Assembly (NCBI RefSeq): GCF_000421545.1
Contig: NZ_ATXF01000004.1
Location: 62,001 to 126,000, forward strand
DNA length: 64,000 bases
From: Agromyces italicus DSM 16388
Lineage (GTDB): Bacteria > Actinomycetota > Actinomycetes > Actinomycetales > Microbacteriaceae
Reading direction: 5' to 3'
Position numbers and translations under genes: made by a program. The notes under the pieces were generated by a model. That model worked only from the letters and a program-made list of their open reading frames with translations. It did no database searches and was not told the DNA's origin. The first letter of the stretch is position 1, and each line of letters starts with the position of its first letter. Below are positions 9,996-19,296 of this stretch, piece after piece.

Positions 9996-10553
9996 TCATC
10001 GGGTTCGGTAGCGAGCGGAGATCAGTCCCGACGGGAAGGAGCGCTGTTCGACGAGTTCGAGGTCGAGGCGCACCCCGTCGGGGAAGAAGCGCTTGCCGCC
10101 GCCGACCACGCTCGTGGTGATGAAGAGGTGGTACTCGTCGACCAGGCCGGCCCTGATCGCCTGGGCCGCGAGTTCGGGGCCGTCGACCGAGAGGTCGTGA
10201 TCGGCCTCGGCCTTGAGCCGTCGCACCGCATCGGGGTCGAAGCTCCGCTCGATGCTGGTCCTCCCGCTCGAGACGGACTCCAGTGTTCTCGAGTAGACGA
10301 TCTTCTCCGCGGCTCGCCAGTCGTTCGCGTACTGCACGATGTGCGGCGGCACCTCGGGGTCGTCGCGCACGGTCTCCCAGAAGACCATGGTCTCGTACAT
10401 CCGCCGGCCGTAGAGGAAGGTGCCGACGTCGCGGAACGCGTCGCCGATGAAAGTGTGCACCTCCTCGTCTTCCGCACCCCTGCCGAGGTCGCCTTCGGCC
10501 GCTTCGGCGTACCCGTCGAGCGAGGTGATCATCGAGTAGATGAGCTTGGCCAT
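9996..10553 (-). CDS. Dihydrofolate-reductase-fold protein (RibD C-terminal family)
   Basis: 185 aa with the MAKLIYSMITSLDGYAE start typical of the small RibD-C/DHFR-like family (YwjB/YyaP type) and a NADPH-site-like stretch, DVGTFLYGRRMYETM. The substrate of this family is generally unknown. The ribosome-binding site is strong (AGGAAGGAG, 6 bases before ATG). It is divergent from a TetR regulator, with two matching operators between them, so it is probably the regulator's target. Convergent with mutM. Confidence 0.87.
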   Translation of the reverse strand: MAKLIYSMITSLDGYAEAAEGDLGRGAEDEEVHTFIGDAFRDVGTFLYGRRMYETMVFWETVRDDPEVPPHIVQYANDWRAAEKIVYSRTLESVSSGRTSIERSFDPDAVRRLKAEADHDLSVDGPELAAQAIRAGLVDEYHLFITTSVVGGGKRFFPDGVRLDLELVEQRSFPSGLISARYRTR

Positions 10554-10572
10554 GTTCAGCTCCTTCCTGAGA

Positions 10573-10592
10573 GGTGAGTCGACTGGCTCGCC
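10573..10592. promoter_or_regulatory. TetR operator copy 1
   Basis: 20-bp near-palindrome GGTGAGTCGACTGGCTCGCC in the gap between the divergent reductase and TetR genes, near the reductase start. It matches a second copy at 10620-10639 (GGTGAGTCnACnGGCTCrCC). Two matching palindromes in such a gap are the expected signature of an autoregulated TetR pair. Confidence 0.7.
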
Positions 10593-10619
10593 TCCATTCG
10601 AAGGTAATCCCTCCGGAGT

Positions 10620-10639
10620 GGTGAGTCAACGGGCTCACC
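10620..10639. promoter_or_regulatory. TetR operator copy 2
   Basis: 20-bp near-palindrome GGTGAGTCAACGGGCTCACC; outer arms (TGGTGAG/CTCACCA) pair perfectly. It lies about where a -35 region for the tetR promoter would be. Centre-to-centre distance from copy 1 is 47 bp. Confidence 0.72.
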
Positions 10640-10646
10640 ACTGTGC

Positions 10647-10652
10647 GATACT
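10647..10652 (+). promoter_or_regulatory. Putative -10 element of the tetR gene
   Basis: GATACT ends 6 bases before the ATG at 10659, leaving no room for a ribosome-binding site, so the transcript is probably leaderless. The operator just upstream would occlude RNA polymerase. Confidence 0.4.
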
Positions 10653-10658
10653 TGCGGC

Positions 10659-11291
10659 ATGCCCCCCGAGCTGTCGAGCTACCACCGCGGTATCGCCGCG
10701 AGCAAGCGGGCGACGATCCTCGGCGCCGCCAACACGCTGTTCCTCGAACTCGGCTACGACCGCACCTCCCTGGCACGTGTCGCCGAGGCGGCCGGGGTCT
10801 CCAGGGCGACGCTGTTCAAACAGTTCCCGACCAAGGCCGAGTTGTTCGAGGCGATGGTCCTCACCGCGGCCGGCTCGCCGGACGGCGCGTTCGAGGAACC
10901 GCCGTCGGGCGACTTCCGCGCGGGCCTGATCGGCTTGGGCCACGCCTACGTCGAGCTCCTGAACCGCCCGGGGATGACGGAGCTGATTCGCGCGGTGATC
11001 GCCGAATCGTCGCGGTTCCCCGAACTCCGGGAGCGGGTCTTCGACTTCGGCACACTGCCGCTGTTCGCGGCGGTTCGGCGCTGCTTCGTCATCGCGAGCG
11101 CCGAGGGGATCGCGATCGTCGACGACCCCGACACCGCGTCGGCGCAATTCCTCGGCATGATCTCGACCGTCGTCTTCTGGCCGCGACTGATCCACGGCGG
11201 CTGGACGATGAGCGACGCCGAGATGCACCGCGTCGTGCACGAGGCCGCGCTGACCGTCGAGGCGCGCTACGGTGCGCAAGCGGGCGGCTGA
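10659..11291 (+). CDS. TetR/AcrR-family transcriptional regulator
   Basis: 210 aa. The N-terminal helix-turn-helix is at about residues 17-63: ILGAANTLFLELGYDRTSLARVAEAAGVSRATLFKQF, split here by the usual TetR turn. The C-terminal ligand domain has no recognised specificity. The ORF could be extended by starting elsewhere, but ATG 10659 fits the -10 position. Probably represses itself and the divergent RibD-C-like reductase through the two operators at 10573 and 10620. Confidence 0.9.
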   Translation: MPPELSSYHRGIAASKRATILGAANTLFLELGYDRTSLARVAEAAGVSRATLFKQFPTKAELFEAMVLTAAGSPDGAFEEPPSGDFRAGLIGLGHAYVELLNRPGMTELIRAVIAESSRFPELRERVFDFGTLPLFAAVRRCFVIASAEGIAIVDDPDTASAQFLGMISTVVFWPRLIHGGWTMSDAEMHRVVHEAALTVEARYGAQAGG

Positions 11292-11300
11292 CCCATCGGT

Positions 11301-12368
11301 TCAGCCCCGCTGGAACTCCGCCGAGACGCCGCGCACGTCGAAGCCGAGCGCGACGTTGATCGCGAGCATGTGCTCGTTCTCGTCGGCGTTCCAGGTGTAG
11401 ACGTCGGTGCGCTCTGGCGCGATCTCGCCGAGGAGGACGAGGTTCGCGAGCTTCACCCGCATGCCGAGGCCGTGGCCGCGGTGCGCGGCGACGACCAGCG
11501 TGTCGGACTGGTACGCGACGGTCTTGCCGGGCGGCAGCTCGAGCTCGGTGTAGCCAGCGACCGAGCCGTCGGGCGCCACCGCGGCCTGGACGAGGAGCGA
11601 CCGTCCGCCGTCCAGCGCACGATCCTCGTGCGCGCGCACCCGGGCTCCGTCCCAGCGCTCCTCGTCGATCGTGAGCTCTCCCGCCGGGACGTCGAGCACC
11701 ATCCTGGCGCGCGCAGCGGCATAGCCGTCGACGAGGTCGTCGGGGGTGCGGTCGACCCAGCCGACGATGCGGTAATCGGATGCCTCGGCCTCGCGTTGCG
11801 CGGACGCTGCCCTGAATTCTTCGACGCGCCCGGCGACGGTCAGGCCGCTCTGACGCTCGATCTGGCGCAGCGTGTAGCCGTGCCGCATCGCGAATCGCGC
11901 GCCCGGCAGCTCGACTGGGATCGTCGCGTCGCCCTGCGGCGCGTGCAGTCGCCCACCCGGCAGGGCGGCATCGGCGATCGGGATGTCGAAGAAGGTGCCG
12001 AAGACCTCGCGGCCGAGCCTGCGGATCACCCCCTCGGCCCGGGCGAGGAGCTGCGAACCGATCCCGGCCCGCCGATACTCCGCGGCGACCTCGACGACGG
12101 TGTCGCCCCGCAGGGCCGCCGGGTCAGCCTCCCAGAACGCCACCGAGCGACCGACGCAGCGTTCGCCGTGCCACGCGGCGAACACCCGGCGCGGCAGATA
12201 CGCATCCTGGTAGAGCGCCAGCAACTCGGGGGCGGTGAAGGCGAAGCGATCGTCGCCCCAGCGCTCGATCTCGATCGCGGTCTGGAGCTCGACGACGCGT
12301 TCGAACTCGGCCGACTCGGCGGTGCCGAGCACCTGTGGGATCGTGACGGGTCGAATGTCCACGGGCAC
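11301..12368 (-). CDS. GNAT-family N-acetyltransferase with two GNAT domains
   Basis: 355 aa. The N-terminal half has an acetyl-CoA loop-like stretch (VVEVAAEYRRAGIGSQLLARAE, R-A-G-I-G). The C-terminal half has a second one (DTLVVAAHRGHGLGMRVKLANL, R-G-H-G-L-G), followed by the NADENEHMLAINVALGF motif common in actinobacterial double-GNAT proteins. Substrate unknown; related in layout to mycothiol synthase but without its specific context. Convergent with tetR, 9 bases apart. Divergent from smc. Confidence 0.88.
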   Translation of the reverse strand: MPVDIRPVTIPQVLGTAESAEFERVVELQTAIEIERWGDDRFAFTAPELLALYQDAYLPRRVFAAWHGERCVGRSVAFWEADPAALRGDTVVEVAAEYRRAGIGSQLLARAEGVIRRLGREVFGTFFDIPIADAALPGGRLHAPQGDATIPVELPGARFAMRHGYTLRQIERQSGLTVAGRVEEFRAASAQREAEASDYRIVGWVDRTPDDLVDGYAAARARMVLDVPAGELTIDEERWDGARVRAHEDRALDGGRSLLVQAAVAPDGSVAGYTELELPPGKTVAYQSDTLVVAAHRGHGLGMRVKLANLVLLGEIAPERTDVYTWNADENEHMLAINVALGFDVRGVSAEFQRG

Positions 12369-12538
12369 GCGCCGGCTCCTCTCATCGGGCTGCCGAGTAC
12401 GGGCAGCCGACCAGACTAGCCGCGCCGCGCCACGGCGACAAGCGCGGCTTCGTCGATCGGCGGCGCGCGTGCACGCCCGGAGCTCGAACCTCGGATACGG
12501 TAGTCCGCAGCGTTCTCGCGCACAGGGGAGGGTAGGAC

Positions 12539-15500
12539 GTGTACCTCAAGAGCCTGACGCTCAAGGGCTTCAAGTCCTTCGCGCAGCCGACGACCTTCGC
12601 CTTCGAGCCCGGGGTCACGTGCATCGTCGGCCCGAACGGCTCGGGCAAGTCGAACGTCGTCGACGCACTCGCCTGGGTCATGGGCGAGCAGGGTGCGAAG
12701 ACCCTCCGCGGCGGCAAGATGGAGGACGTCATCTTCGCCGGCACCTCGACGCGCGGCCCGCTGGGTCGCGCCGAGGTGAGCCTCACGATCGACAACTCCG
12801 ACGGCGCCCTGCCGATCGAGTACAGCGAGGTCACGATCTCGCGCACGCTGTTCCGCAACGGCACGAGCGAGTACGCGATCAACGGCGAGCAGTGCCGCCT
12901 CCTCGACGTGCAGGAGCTGCTCAGCGACTCGGGCCTCGGCCGGGAGATGCACGTCATCGTCGGCCAGGGCCAGCTCGACCAGGTGCTGCGCGCCACGCCC
13001 GAAGACCGGCGCGGCTTCATCGAGGAGGCCGCGGGCATCCTCAAGCACCGCCGCCGCAAGGAGAAGACGCTCCGCAAGCTCGACGCGATGCAGACGAACC
13101 TCACCCGCCTCTCCGACCTCGCCGGCGAGATCCGGCGCCAGCTGAAGCCGCTCGGTCGGCAGGCCGAGGTCGCCCGCGAGGCCGCGACCATCGCCGCGGT
13201 CGTCCGCGACGCCAAGGCGCGACTGCTCGCCGACGAGGTCGTCGGCCTCCGACGCGCCCTCGACGAACACGGGAAGAGCGAGCACGAACGGCACTCGGAG
13301 CGCCTGGTTCTGCAGGAGCGCCTCGAACAGCATCAGGCGAAGGTCACGCGGCTCGAGGAGGCGCAGGGCGGCGACGACGTCGACCGCGCGCGCTCGACGA
13401 GCTTCGCGCTCGAACAGGCGCAGTCGCGCCTGCGTTCGCTCGATTCGCTCGCCCGGCAGCGGATCGCGCTCCTCGAGGGCGCGTCGGACGATTCGGATGC
13501 CGCGCCGAGCGTGACCCGAGAGATGATCGACGGCGCCGTCGCCGAGCTCGACGGTGTCCGCGACGGCATCGGCGCCGAGGCTTCCGCCCTCGATCTCGCG
13601 CACGAGGCGACGCAGCGTCGCCGGGCCGAACTCGACGCGGTCGACGAGGGCATCGCTCGTCAGTCGGCGCTCGTCTCGGCCTACGACCTCGAACTCTCGA
13701 AACTCACCGGGCAGGCCGACTCGGCCGCATCGAAGCTCGCCGCCGTGCGCGGTGAGGTGCTGCGCCACGCCAACGCGCTCGACGCCGCAGCGGTACGTCG
13801 TGAAGCCGCCGCCGCCGCGCTCGCCGAGGCCGAGGCCGCCGCGGGCGTCGAGCAGACCGCGGAGACCGATCTCGACGAGGCCTACGAGCTCGCGCAGGGC
13901 GCGGTCTTCGAGGCCGAGGCCGAGATCGAGCGCATCCGTGAAGAACTCCACGGGCGCGAGCGCGAGCACGGCGCCCTCAGCGCCCGTACTCAGGCGCTCT
14001 CGCTCGCACTCGACCAGAAGGACGGCTCGGCCGCCCTCGTCGCGGCCGGGGTCGCCGGGGTCCGGGGTCTCCTCGCCGAGGCGATGCAGGTCGAGTCCGG
14101 CTACGAGGCCGCGATCGCCGCCGCGCTCGGCTCGCTGGCCGACGCCGTGCTCGTCGACGACCGCGACGCCGCCTACCGTGCGCTCGGCCGCGCCGAGACG
14201 GGCGAGCTCGGCCGCGTCGCACTCGCCGTCGCCGAACCCGGCGGCGAGGCCGACGCCGCACCTCCGATCGGCGGGCTCACCGCCGCCGCCGACGTCGTCA
14301 CCGCCCCGCCCGGCGTGCGGGGGCTCCTCGCCGAGATCTTCATCGCCGACGACCTCGCCGCGGCGCGCGCCGCCGAACCGGCGCTCGCCGAGGCATCCCG
14401 CCCCGCGACCGTGATCACCCGCGATGGCACCGTCATCGGCCGCTACGTGGTGCGTGGCGGCTCGGGCCGCAAGCAGAGCCGCATCGAGCTCATCGCCGAG
14501 CGCGACCGCGCCGCCGCCCGCCTCGAGGAGGTACGCGGCGAGATCGAGCGCAGTCGCGCAGAGCTCGCCGAGCAGCGGCAGCTCGTCGAGGCATCCAAGG
14601 AGCAGTCGAAGCGCGCCCTCGCGGCGCTCCGCGAATTCGACGCACAGCTCGCGCAGCGCACCGAACGCCTGAACCGCGCCCGGGTGCAGGCCGAGGCCGC
14701 CGAGGCCGAGTCGGAGCGACTCCGCCAGGCGTCGGCGAACGCCGAGGAGCGGGTCGCCGAGGCCGAGCAGGCCGCCGGCGAGGCGAAGGCCGCGCTCGAA
14801 GGGGCCCGAGCGGTGCCACGGCCGGTGCTCGACGTCTCGGTGCGCGACGCGGCGCTCGCCGCCGTCGAGTCGGCCCGTGAGGCCGAGGTGGAGGCGAAGC
14901 TCCGGCTCGAGACCGCGAAGGAGCGGGTGCGCGCCGAAGAGGCCCGCATCCGCACGATGGAGGCGCAGTACGACGCCGAACGCACCGCCGCGGTCGAGGC
15001 CGCCCGGCGTGCGGTGATCCGACGGGCGCAGCTCGAGGCGGCCCGGCGCGTCGCCGAGGCGCTGCCGCCCGCACTCGAGTCGGTCGACGCCTCGGTCGCC
15101 GAGGCCCGCGTCGCCCTGGGGCGAGCCGAGGCCGAACGCTCCAGCCGCAACGAGGAGTTGCAGGCGGTGCGCCGCGAGGAGGCCGCGGTGCGGGAGCGCC
15201 TGCACTCGGTCACCGAAGACGTGCACGGGCTCGAGCTGCGGATCTACGAGAAGAAGCTGCACGTCGGCGGGCTCGTCGAGCGCGCCGAGTCGGAGCTCGG
15301 GCTCGACGAGGCGGTGCTGATCGCCGAATACGGCCCCGACGAGCTGATCCCCGCAGACGGCGCCGGCCGCGTTGACGGCGAGGAGGCCGAGCCGAGGCCG
15401 TTCCGCCGGGAGGAGCAGCAGCGGCGTCTCGCCGCGGCCGAGCGCAAACTCGCGCAGCTCGGCCGCGTCAACCCGCTCGCACTCGAGGAGTTCGCGGCGC

Positions 15501-16075
15501 TCGAGCAGCGTCACCAGTTCCTGAGCGAACAGCTCACCGACCTCGCGAACACGCGAAAAGACCTGCTCACGATCATCGAGGAGATCGACGGGCGTATGGA
15601 GGCGATCTTCCGCAGCGCCTTCGACGACACGAGGGCGGCATTCGCCGAGGTGTTCCCCGTGCTCTTCCCGGGCGGCACCGGCAGCATCTCCCTGACGAAC
15701 CCCGACGACCTGCTGACCACCGGCATCGAGGTGAGCGTGAAGCCCGCGGGCAAGAAGATCGAACGTCTCTCGCTGCTCTCGGGCGGCGAGCGCTCGCTCG
15801 CGGCCGTCGCGCTGCTCATGGCGATCTTCAAGGCCCGCCCCAGCCCGTTCTACATCATGGACGAGGTGGAGGCCGCCCTCGACGACGCCAACCTCGGGCG
15901 GCTGCTCACGACCTTCGAGAGCCTGCGCGATGCGAGCCAGCTCATCGTCATCACCCACCAGAAGCGCACGATGGAGATCGCCGACGCCCTCTACGGCGTC
16001 TCGATGCGCCAGGACGGCGTCTCGGCGGTCGTCGGCCAGCGCGTTCGTGAGGAGCGCGAGCAGAAGGCGAGCTGA
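12539..16075 (+). CDS. smc: Chromosome segregation ATPase SMC
   Basis: Condensin ATPase, 1178 aa, full length, from GTG 12539. Walker A GPNGSGKS at residues 31-38; coiled coil; hinge around residues 500-650 (VAAGVAGVRGLLAEAMQVESGYEAA and following); second coiled coil; C-terminal signature LSGGERSLAAVALLMAIF; Walker B FYIMDEVEAALDD. The coiled coils are very rich in Ala/Glu/Arg, which produces a long spurious antisense frame. Followed 45 bases later by ftsY. Confidence 0.98.
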   Translation: MYLKSLTLKGFKSFAQPTTFAFEPGVTCIVGPNGSGKSNVVDALAWVMGEQGAKTLRGGKMEDVIFAGTSTRGPLGRAEVSLTIDNSDGALPIEYSEVTISRTLFRNGTSEYAINGEQCRLLDVQELLSDSGLGREMHVIVGQGQLDQVLRATPEDRRGFIEEAAGILKHRRRKEKTLRKLDAMQTNLTRLSDLAGEIRRQLKPLGRQAEVAREAATIAAVVRDAKARLLADEVVGLRRALDEHGKSEHERHSERLVLQERLEQHQAKVTRLEEAQGGDDVDRARSTSFALEQAQSRLRSLDSLARQRIALLEGASDDSDAAPSVTREMIDGAVAELDGVRDGIGAEASALDLAHEATQRRRAELDAVDEGIARQSALVSAYDLELSKLTGQADSAASKLAAVRGEVLRHANALDAAAVRREAAAAALAEAEAAAGVEQTAETDLDEAYELAQGAVFEAEAEIERIREELHGREREHGALSARTQALSLALDQKDGSAALVAAGVAGVRGLLAEAMQVESGYEAAIAAALGSLADAVLVDDRDAAYRALGRAETGELGRVALAVAEPGGEADAAPPIGGLTAAADVVTAPPGVRGLLAEIFIADDLAAARAAEPALAEASRPATVITRDGTVIGRYVVRGGSGRKQSRIELIAERDRAAARLEEVRGEIERSRAELAEQRQLVEASKEQSKRALAALREFDAQLAQRTERLNRARVQAEAAEAESERLRQASANAEERVAEAEQAAGEAKAALEGARAVPRPVLDVSVRDAALAAVESAREAEVEAKLRLETAKERVRAEEARIRTMEAQYDAERTAAVEAARRAVIRRAQLEAARRVAEALPPALESVDASVAEARVALGRAEAERSSRNEELQAVRREEAAVRERLHSVTEDVHGLELRIYEKKLHVGGLVERAESELGLDEAVLIAEYGPDELIPADGAGRVDGEEAEPRPFRREEQQRRLAAAERKLAQLGRVNPLALEEFAALEQRHQFLSEQLTDLANTRKDLLTIIEEIDGRMEAIFRSAFDDTRAAFAEVFPVLFPGGTGSISLTNPDDLLTTGIEVSVKPAGKKIERLSLLSGGERSLAAVALLMAIFKARPSPFYIMDEVEAALDDANLGRLLTTFESLRDASQLIVITHQKRTMEIADALYGVSMRQDGVSAVVGQRVREEREQKAS

Positions 16076-16108
16076 CCCGGGACGCTCCGACCCGGGCCCC
16101 CGTCACCG

Positions 16109-16114
16109 TAGGCT
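16109..16114 (+). promoter_or_regulatory. Putative -10 element of ftsY
   Basis: TAGGCT lies exactly 6 bases before the ATG of ftsY, giving a predicted transcript start at the A of the start codon (leaderless). A GC-rich inverted repeat (CCCGGG...CCCGGG, 16077-16098) just upstream may end smc transcription. Confidence 0.4.
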
Positions 16115-16120
16115 GGAGGC

Positions 16121-16996
16121 ATGGCAGAACGCGCATCCTGGTCGCTCGGCGCGGCCCTTCGCGGGGTCTTCGGGGCGAAGACGATCGACGACGACACCTG
16201 GGACGACCTCGAATCGGCGCTCATCCGGGCCGACTTCGGGCCTGCGGTCACCGAGGAGATCGTCGCGCAGATCCGCGCCCAGGTCGAGCGGTTCAAGACC
16301 ACCGACCCGAAGGACGTCCAGCGGATGCTCCGCGAGGTCGTCGAGGAGCGGCTCGCCAAGTACGACCCCACCCTGAAGCTCACCGAACGGCCCGCCGTCG
16401 TGCTCGTCGTCGGCGTGAACGGCGTCGGCAAGACGACGACGATCGGCAAGTTCGCGCGCTTCCTCCGCAGCTACGACCGCTCGGTCGTGGTCGGCGCCGC
16501 CGACACCTTCCGCGCGGCCGCCGTCGACCAGCTCGCGACCTGGGCGGAGCGCGCGGGAGTCGGCATCGTGCGCCCCGAACGGGAAGGTCAAGATCCTGCG
16601 TCGGTCGCGTTCCAGACGGTCGACAAGGCCAAGCAGGACGGCACCGAGATCGTGATCATCGACACCGCCGGCCGCCTGCATACCAAGGACGGCCTCATGG
16701 ACGAGCTCGGCAAGATCCGTCGCGTCGTCGAGAAGCAGGCGCCGATCAGCGAGGTGCTGCTCGTGCTCGACGCGACCACAGGCCAGAACGGCCTCGCGCA
16801 GGCCGAGGCGTTCATCCAGCACGGGGGCGTGACGGGTCTCGTGCTCACGAAGCTCGACGGCAGCGCGAAGGGCGGTTTCGTGCTCGCCGTGCAGGAGAAG
16901 ACCGGCCTGCCGATCAAGCTCATCGGACAGGGCGAGGGCATCGGCGACCTCACCGGCTTCACGCCGCACGTCTTCGCGCAGAAACTCGTCGGTTAG
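16121..16996 (+). CDS. ftsY: Signal recognition particle receptor FtsY
   Basis: Membrane-bound GTPase that receives SRP-ribosome complexes. 291 aa consisting almost only of the NG domain. P-loop GVNGVGKTT is at residues 98-106, then DTFRAAAVDQL, DTAGRLHTKDGLM and TKLDGSAKGG. The acidic A domain of E. coli FtsY is absent, and an amphipathic N-terminal segment (SWSLGAALRGVFG) may do membrane binding. Confidence 0.96.
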   Translation: MAERASWSLGAALRGVFGAKTIDDDTWDDLESALIRADFGPAVTEEIVAQIRAQVERFKTTDPKDVQRMLREVVEERLAKYDPTLKLTERPAVVLVVGVNGVGKTTTIGKFARFLRSYDRSVVVGAADTFRAAAVDQLATWAERAGVGIVRPEREGQDPASVAFQTVDKAKQDGTEIVIIDTAGRLHTKDGLMDELGKIRRVVEKQAPISEVLLVLDATTGQNGLAQAEAFIQHGGVTGLVLTKLDGSAKGGFVLAVQEKTGLPIKLIGQGEGIGDLTGFTPHVFAQKLVG

Positions 16997-17006
16997 GAGC
17001 ATCCTG

Positions 17007-17495
17007 ATGTCGATCGAACACGACTACTTCGGCCTCGTCGGCGACTACTGGTCCGAGACGTTCGAGTACGCAGATCAGCGCGTCGAGGTGGTGCTCGACG
17101 CCGACGCCGACCTCGTCTCGCTCCCGTCGCTCGACATCGCCTCGGCGCTCGTCGGTGAACTCGAACTCGTCGACGACGAACTGCGCCAGGCCTTCGTCAG
17201 CCAGCTCGACAGCAAGAGCTCGCCGATCGTGCGCTACCTCGACGCGGTGCTCGACCCCGAGCTCGAGCAGGCCGACGACATCGACGCCGCGATCGGCCGC
17301 GACTCGGGCGACCGGCAGGTCGACGCGCTGCGCTCGTTGAGCCTCGTGCGCGTCGACCTCCGCCCCGACGCCGACGAGCCCGGCGACGTCTTCGCCGAGT
17401 TCGAGTACGCGCTCGCGCCCGACGACACCGACGAGCGCCTGGTCGCCTCGATCGACCTCGAGCGCGAGATCGTCGACGTCCGCTTCGAGGGCTGA
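17007..17495 (+). CDS. DUF2004-like hypothetical protein between ftsY and ffh
   Basis: 162 aa, strongly acidic, with no membrane segment or signal. The start MSIEHDYFGLVGDYWSETFE and a central LRSLSLVRVDLRPDAD...FAEFEYAL segment resemble the DUF2004 family seen in Microbacteriaceae. That assignment is from memory and not certain. It lies 10 bases downstream of ftsY with GGAGCATCCTG before the ATG, so it is co-transcribed with a core secretion gene. Function unknown. Confidence 0.8.
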   Translation: MSIEHDYFGLVGDYWSETFEYADQRVEVVLDADADLVSLPSLDIASALVGELELVDDELRQAFVSQLDSKSSPIVRYLDAVLDPELEQADDIDAAIGRDSGDRQVDALRSLSLVRVDLRPDADEPGDVFAEFEYALAPDDTDERLVASIDLEREIVDVRFEG

Positions 17496-17601
17496 GCACG
17501 CCTGAGCGCACCGGAGCGCGCCTGGGTGAGCCCGAGCGTGCTGCGAGCGCCGTCTCGGGGCGCGGTTCGACCCGCGAAGCGGAGAGGCATCCGACCTCGC
17601 T

Positions 17602-17607
17602 TAGAAT
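17602..17607 (+). promoter_or_regulatory. Putative -10 element of ffh
   Basis: TAGAAT 10 bases before the ffh ATG. The -35 region is weak. The short predicted leader contains GAAGG (17610-17614), which could still act as a ribosome-binding site on a slightly longer transcript. Confidence 0.45.
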
Positions 17608-17617
17608 CGAAGGCACC

Positions 17618-19204
17618 ATGGCTACCTTCGGAAACCTGTCTGACCGCCTCGCGGAGACCTTCAAGAACCTCCGCACCAAGGGCAAGCTCTCCGCTTCCGA
17701 CGTCGACGGCACGGTGCGCGAGATCCGTCGTGCCCTCCTCGACGCCGACGTCTCGCTCGACGTGGTCAAGCAGTTCACCGGGCAGGTGCGCGAGCGTGCG
17801 CTCGGCGACGAGGTCAACAAGGCGCTGAACCCCGCCCAGCAGGTCGTGCAGATCGTCAACGAGGAGCTCATCGCGATCCTCGGCGGCCAGCAGCGCCGCC
17901 TCCAGTTCGCGAAGAACCCGCCGACGGTGATCATGCTCGCGGGCCTCCAGGGCGCGGGCAAGACGACCCTCGCGGGCAAGCTCGCGAAGCACCTCGCGAA
18001 AGACGGGCACACGCCGCTGCTCGTCGCGAGCGACCTCCAGCGCCCGAACGCCGTCAACCAGTTGCAGGTCGTCGGCTCGCAGGCCGGCGTGCCGGTCTTC
18101 GCCCCCGAGCCCGGCAACGGCGTCGGCGACCCCGTCAAGGTCGCGAAGGCGGGCGTCGCCGAGGCGCGTCGCGCGCTGCACGACGTCGTCATCATCGACA
18201 CCGCCGGCCGCCTCGGCGTCGACGCCGAGATGATGAAGCAGGCCTCGAACATCCGCAAGGCGACCGACCCCGACGAGGTGCTTTTCGTCATCGACGCGAT
18301 GATCGGTCAGGACGCGGTCACGACGGCGAAGGCCTTCCAGGAGGGCGTCGACTTCACGGGCGTCGTGCTCTCCAAGCTCGACGGCGACGCGCGCGGCGGT
18401 GCGGCGCTCTCGGTCGCCTCGGTCACCGGGCGCCCCATCATCTTCGCGTCGACCGGTGAGGGCCTCGACGACTTCGAGCCGTTCCACCCCGACCGCATGG
18501 CGAGCCGCATCCTCGATCTCGGCGACATCCTCACCCTCATCGAGCAGGCCCAGCAGGCCTTCGACGAAGAAGAGGCGCTGAAGGTCGCCGAGAAGTTCGC
18601 GACCGACCAGTTCACGCTGAACGACTTCCTCGGGCAGATGCAGCAGCTCAGAGGTGCCGGCTCGATCAAGAAGATGCTCGGCATGCTGCCGGGTGCGGGC
18701 GGCATGAAGCAGCAGCTCGAGAACTTCGACGAGCGCGAGATCGTGCGCACCGAGGCGATCATCCAGTCGATGACCCCTGCCGAGCGCGAGAACACGAAGC
18801 TCCTGAACGGTTCGCGGCGCCTGCGCATCGCGAAGGGCTCGGGCATGACCGTCACCGACGTCAACCAGCTCGTGCAGCGCTTCGAGCAGGCCGCGAAGAT
18901 GATGAAGACCGTCGCCCGCGGCGGCGTGCCGCAGATCCCCGGCATGGGCCCGATCCCGGGCGCCGGCGGCTACGGCGGCGGCAAGCGCCAAGCAGCCAAG
19001 AACAAGAAGAAGTCGGGCGGTTCGCGCTCGGGCAACCCCGCGAAGCGGGCGGCCGAGAACGAGGCCATCGCGTCGGGTGCGACCCAGGCCGGCCAGGGGC
19101 GTGCGCCGAGCGGTTCGGGCTTCGGCCTCGGCGCAGGCACGGGCCCCAAGAACGCCCCGACCGAGGAGGAACTCGCCTCGCTCCAGAAGCTCCTCGGTCG
19201 ATGA
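17618..19204 (+). CDS. ffh: Signal recognition particle protein Ffh
   Basis: SRP54 GTPase, 528 aa. N domain first, then G domain with P-loop GLQGAGKT at residues 109-116, DTAGRLGVD and SKLDGDARGG. The methionine-rich M domain follows with GMLPGAGGMKQQ, IIQSMTPAERENTKLLNGSRRLRIA and GSGMTVTDVNQL. The C-terminal tail is long, Gly/Lys/Ser-rich and probably disordered, common in actinobacteria. No SRP RNA gene was recognised in the window. Confidence 0.98.
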   Translation: MATFGNLSDRLAETFKNLRTKGKLSASDVDGTVREIRRALLDADVSLDVVKQFTGQVRERALGDEVNKALNPAQQVVQIVNEELIAILGGQQRRLQFAKNPPTVIMLAGLQGAGKTTLAGKLAKHLAKDGHTPLLVASDLQRPNAVNQLQVVGSQAGVPVFAPEPGNGVGDPVKVAKAGVAEARRALHDVVIIDTAGRLGVDAEMMKQASNIRKATDPDEVLFVIDAMIGQDAVTTAKAFQEGVDFTGVVLSKLDGDARGGAALSVASVTGRPIIFASTGEGLDDFEPFHPDRMASRILDLGDILTLIEQAQQAFDEEEALKVAEKFATDQFTLNDFLGQMQQLRGAGSIKKMLGMLPGAGGMKQQLENFDEREIVRTEAIIQSMTPAERENTKLLNGSRRLRIAKGSGMTVTDVNQLVQRFEQAAKMMKTVARGGVPQIPGMGPIPGAGGYGGGKRQAAKNKKKSGGSRSGNPAKRAAENEAIASGATQAGQGRAPSGSGFGLGAGTGPKNAPTEEELASLQKLLGR

Positions 19205-19296
19205 TTCCCGTGCTCGTCGTCAGGCGAGCGGATCCCGCCGATATTGTCTGATTGGCGAGGGCGACGGATGCCCCCTGAGATGAGTGGAGCACGGTC

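Noticed and set aside
12416..15958. Open frame of 1180 codons antisense to smc
   Set aside because: It mirrors the GC-rich third positions and Ala/Glu/Arg codons of the SMC coiled coil. It has no domain of its own, while the plus strand encodes all SMC motifs.
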